Shown: positions 62,971-64,000 of the stretch, piece by piece
Position numbering within the stretch: the first letter of the stretch is position 1
Layout of the letters: every line of letters begins with the position of its first letter
From: an uncultured Prevotella sp.
Lineage (GTDB): Bacteria; Bacteroidota; Bacteroidia; Bacteroidales; Bacteroidaceae
NCBI GenBank assembly: GCA_905233165.1
Contig: CAJODL010000006.1
Span: 1-64,000, forward strand
Reading direction: 5' to 3'
DNA length: 64,000 nt
Program-made: the position numbers and the translations under genes
The notes under the pieces: generated by a model
Seen by the model: only the letters and a program-made list of their open reading frames with translations
What the model was told of the DNA's origin: nothing
The model's database searches: none

Positions 62971-64000
62971 ATGAGTCCTGTAACAACAAACAAAATGACA
63001 AACTACCGTTGGGTGATTTGTGCCATGTTGTTTCTCGCCACAACGGTAAACTACATGGATCGTCAGGTACTATCCCTGACATGGAAAGATTTTATTGCTG
63101 TCGATTTCCATTGGAATGACAATGACTATGGAACCATTACAGCTATTTTCTCACTATTCTATGCTTTCATCTCGCTCTTCGCTGGTCGCTTTATCGACTG
63201 GATGGGAACAAAGAAGGGTTACATCTGGGCCATCGTAGTATGGAGCCTCGGTGCTTGCCTGCATGCTGGCTGCGGATGGGTAACAATGTATGTAGAAAAC
63301 ATCGGCACTATTGAAGAGCTTCGTAATATCGCTGCTGGTTCTCAAGCTGCTATTGCTGTCAGCACACTCAGTGTATGGCTGTTCCTTGCTTGCCGTATAG
63401 TACTTGCTGTCGGTGAATCTGGCAACTTCCCTGCTGCCATTAAGGTTACAGCAGAATATTTCCCAAAGAAAGACCGTGCCCTTGCAACATCTATTTTCAA
63501 TGCCGGTGCTTCTGTCGGTGCACTTGCTGCTCCACTAACAATACCTGTTTTGGCAGAACACCTCGGCTGGGAAATGGCATTCATAATCATCGGTGCTATC
63601 GGCTTCATCTGGGCAGGCCTATGGTTATTCCTTTATGACAAACCATCTAACAGCAAGTTCGTTAATGAGGCTGAGTTGGCATATATCGCACAGGATGAAG
63701 ACGAGAATAATGCTGCAGCAAAGAAGGAAGAAACAAAAGCAAACGAGCCTACCCTATCCTTCCTACAGTGTTTCGCTTATCGTCAGACATGGGCTTTCAT
63801 CGTTGGTAAGCTGATGACTGATGGAGTATGGTGGTTCTTCCTTTTCTGGGCACCTGCATACTTCTCCGAGTTAGGATATCCTTCTTCTTCTGGAATGGGA
63901 CAAGCACTGATTTTTGTCCTCTACTTGATTGTTACAGTGCTTTCTATCTATGGTGGTTATCTGCCAAAGCTCTTTGTAGAGAAACTGGGACAGAATCCAT
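62971..64000 (+). CDS. MFS transporter, hexuronate/ExuT-like, cut by the window end
   Basis: The first 343 residues of a major facilitator protein, open to the window edge. NYRWVICAMLFLATTVNYMDRQVLSL starts helix 1 (shown in sense by the pair NYMDRQ and WKDFIAVDF), VGESGNFPAAIKVTAEYFP is the anion:cation symporter signature shared by ExuT/GudP, and at least eight helices are visible. It is divergent from the PL11 lyase, which supports uptake of galacturonate or unsaturated uronates. The last helices lie outside the window. Confidence 0.85.
   Translation, partial: MSPVTTNKMTNYRWVICAMLFLATTVNYMDRQVLSLTWKDFIAVDFHWNDNDYGTITAIFSLFYAFISLFAGRFIDWMGTKKGYIWAIVVWSLGACLHAGCGWVTMYVENIGTIEELRNIAAGSQAAIAVSTLSVWLFLACRIVLAVGESGNFPAAIKVTAEYFPKKDRALATSIFNAGASVGALAAPLTIPVLAEHLGWEMAFIIIGAIGFIWAGLWLFLYDKPSNSKFVNEAELAYIAQDEDENNAAAKKEETKANEPTLSFLQCFAYRQTWAFIVGKLMTDGVWWFFLFWAPAYFSELGYPSSSGMGQALIFVLYLIVTVLSIYGGYLPKLFVEKLGQNP

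Overview
The window reads as chromosome of a Bacteroidales bacterium, most likely Prevotella or a close relative. The reasons are: many upstream regions carry the Bacteroidetes promoter form (TTTG or TTG, about 20 bases, then TAnnTTTG); gene families typical of the phylum are present (MurF-alanine racemase fusion, DUF4271, PorW/SprE of the type IX secretion system, DUF1599, BT_3928-like DoxX protein, DUF2264, HU-like protein with a variable tail); Shine-Dalgarno sites are weak; and pectin-degrading enzymes are scattered among housekeeping genes. No transposase, integrase, phage gene or CRISPR array was seen.

Layout. 1-5140 (minus): thioredoxin, a PorW/SprE lipoprotein split by a frameshift, and aroA. 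5299-13280 (plus): tRNA-Pro, then a tightly packed run of sensor kinase, radical SAM protein, GH105 and GH2 glycosidases, and MurF-Alr. 13293-18481: rpsO with a structured leader, metK, DUF4271, hemD, rnpA, yidD, tyrS. 18478-20621: a Na+/solute symporter and a PIN toxin-antitoxin pair. 20798-27360 is mixed: TraB/GumN protein, a structured non-coding region with a 23-bp iteron array and an HU-like gene, a HAD phosphatase, ResB/CcsA cytochrome c assembly, DUF2264 and ispF. 27357-32297: surface-modification genes (two acyltransferases, a phosphoethanolamine-transferase-like enzyme, a decaprenyl-phosphate phosphoribosyltransferase-like protein). 32335-34431 (minus): a ClpB without its N-terminal domain. 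34663-54793 (plus) is one long co-directional run: a glycosyltransferase, TolC, HlyD and two ABC-2 permeases, then an exopolysaccharide cluster (Wza-like, nucleotide-sugar dehydrogenase, Wzz, flippase, polymerase, glycosyltransferases, acyltransferase, beta-helix protein). 55635-56187 is non-coding and holds two helically phased repeat arrays. 56188-59989 holds small and housekeeping genes (DUF6078-like, DUF1599, BT_3928-like, tpiA, SPOR protein). The window ends with exonuclease III, a PL11 rhamnogalacturonan lyase and a truncated hexuronate-type MFS transporter.

How the genes work together. PL11, GH105, GH2 and the MFS transporter fit rhamnogalacturonan breakdown and uptake of the sugars, and DUF2264 may belong with them. 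The 34663-54793 run builds and exports a surface polysaccharide, and the neighbouring 28524-32297 operon plausibly decorates the envelope.

The most unusual content is non-coding. Three arrays have 21-, 22- or 23-bp periods with conserved or palindromic cores. A folded RNA candidate precedes the HU-like gene. At least eight spacers are built from 7-bp tandem units whose sequence differs between loci while the period stays the same. There are also 9-bp and 6-bp unit families, each seen at two loci and each partly translated. All functional calls come from reading the sequence and from recall of protein families; no database search was run.
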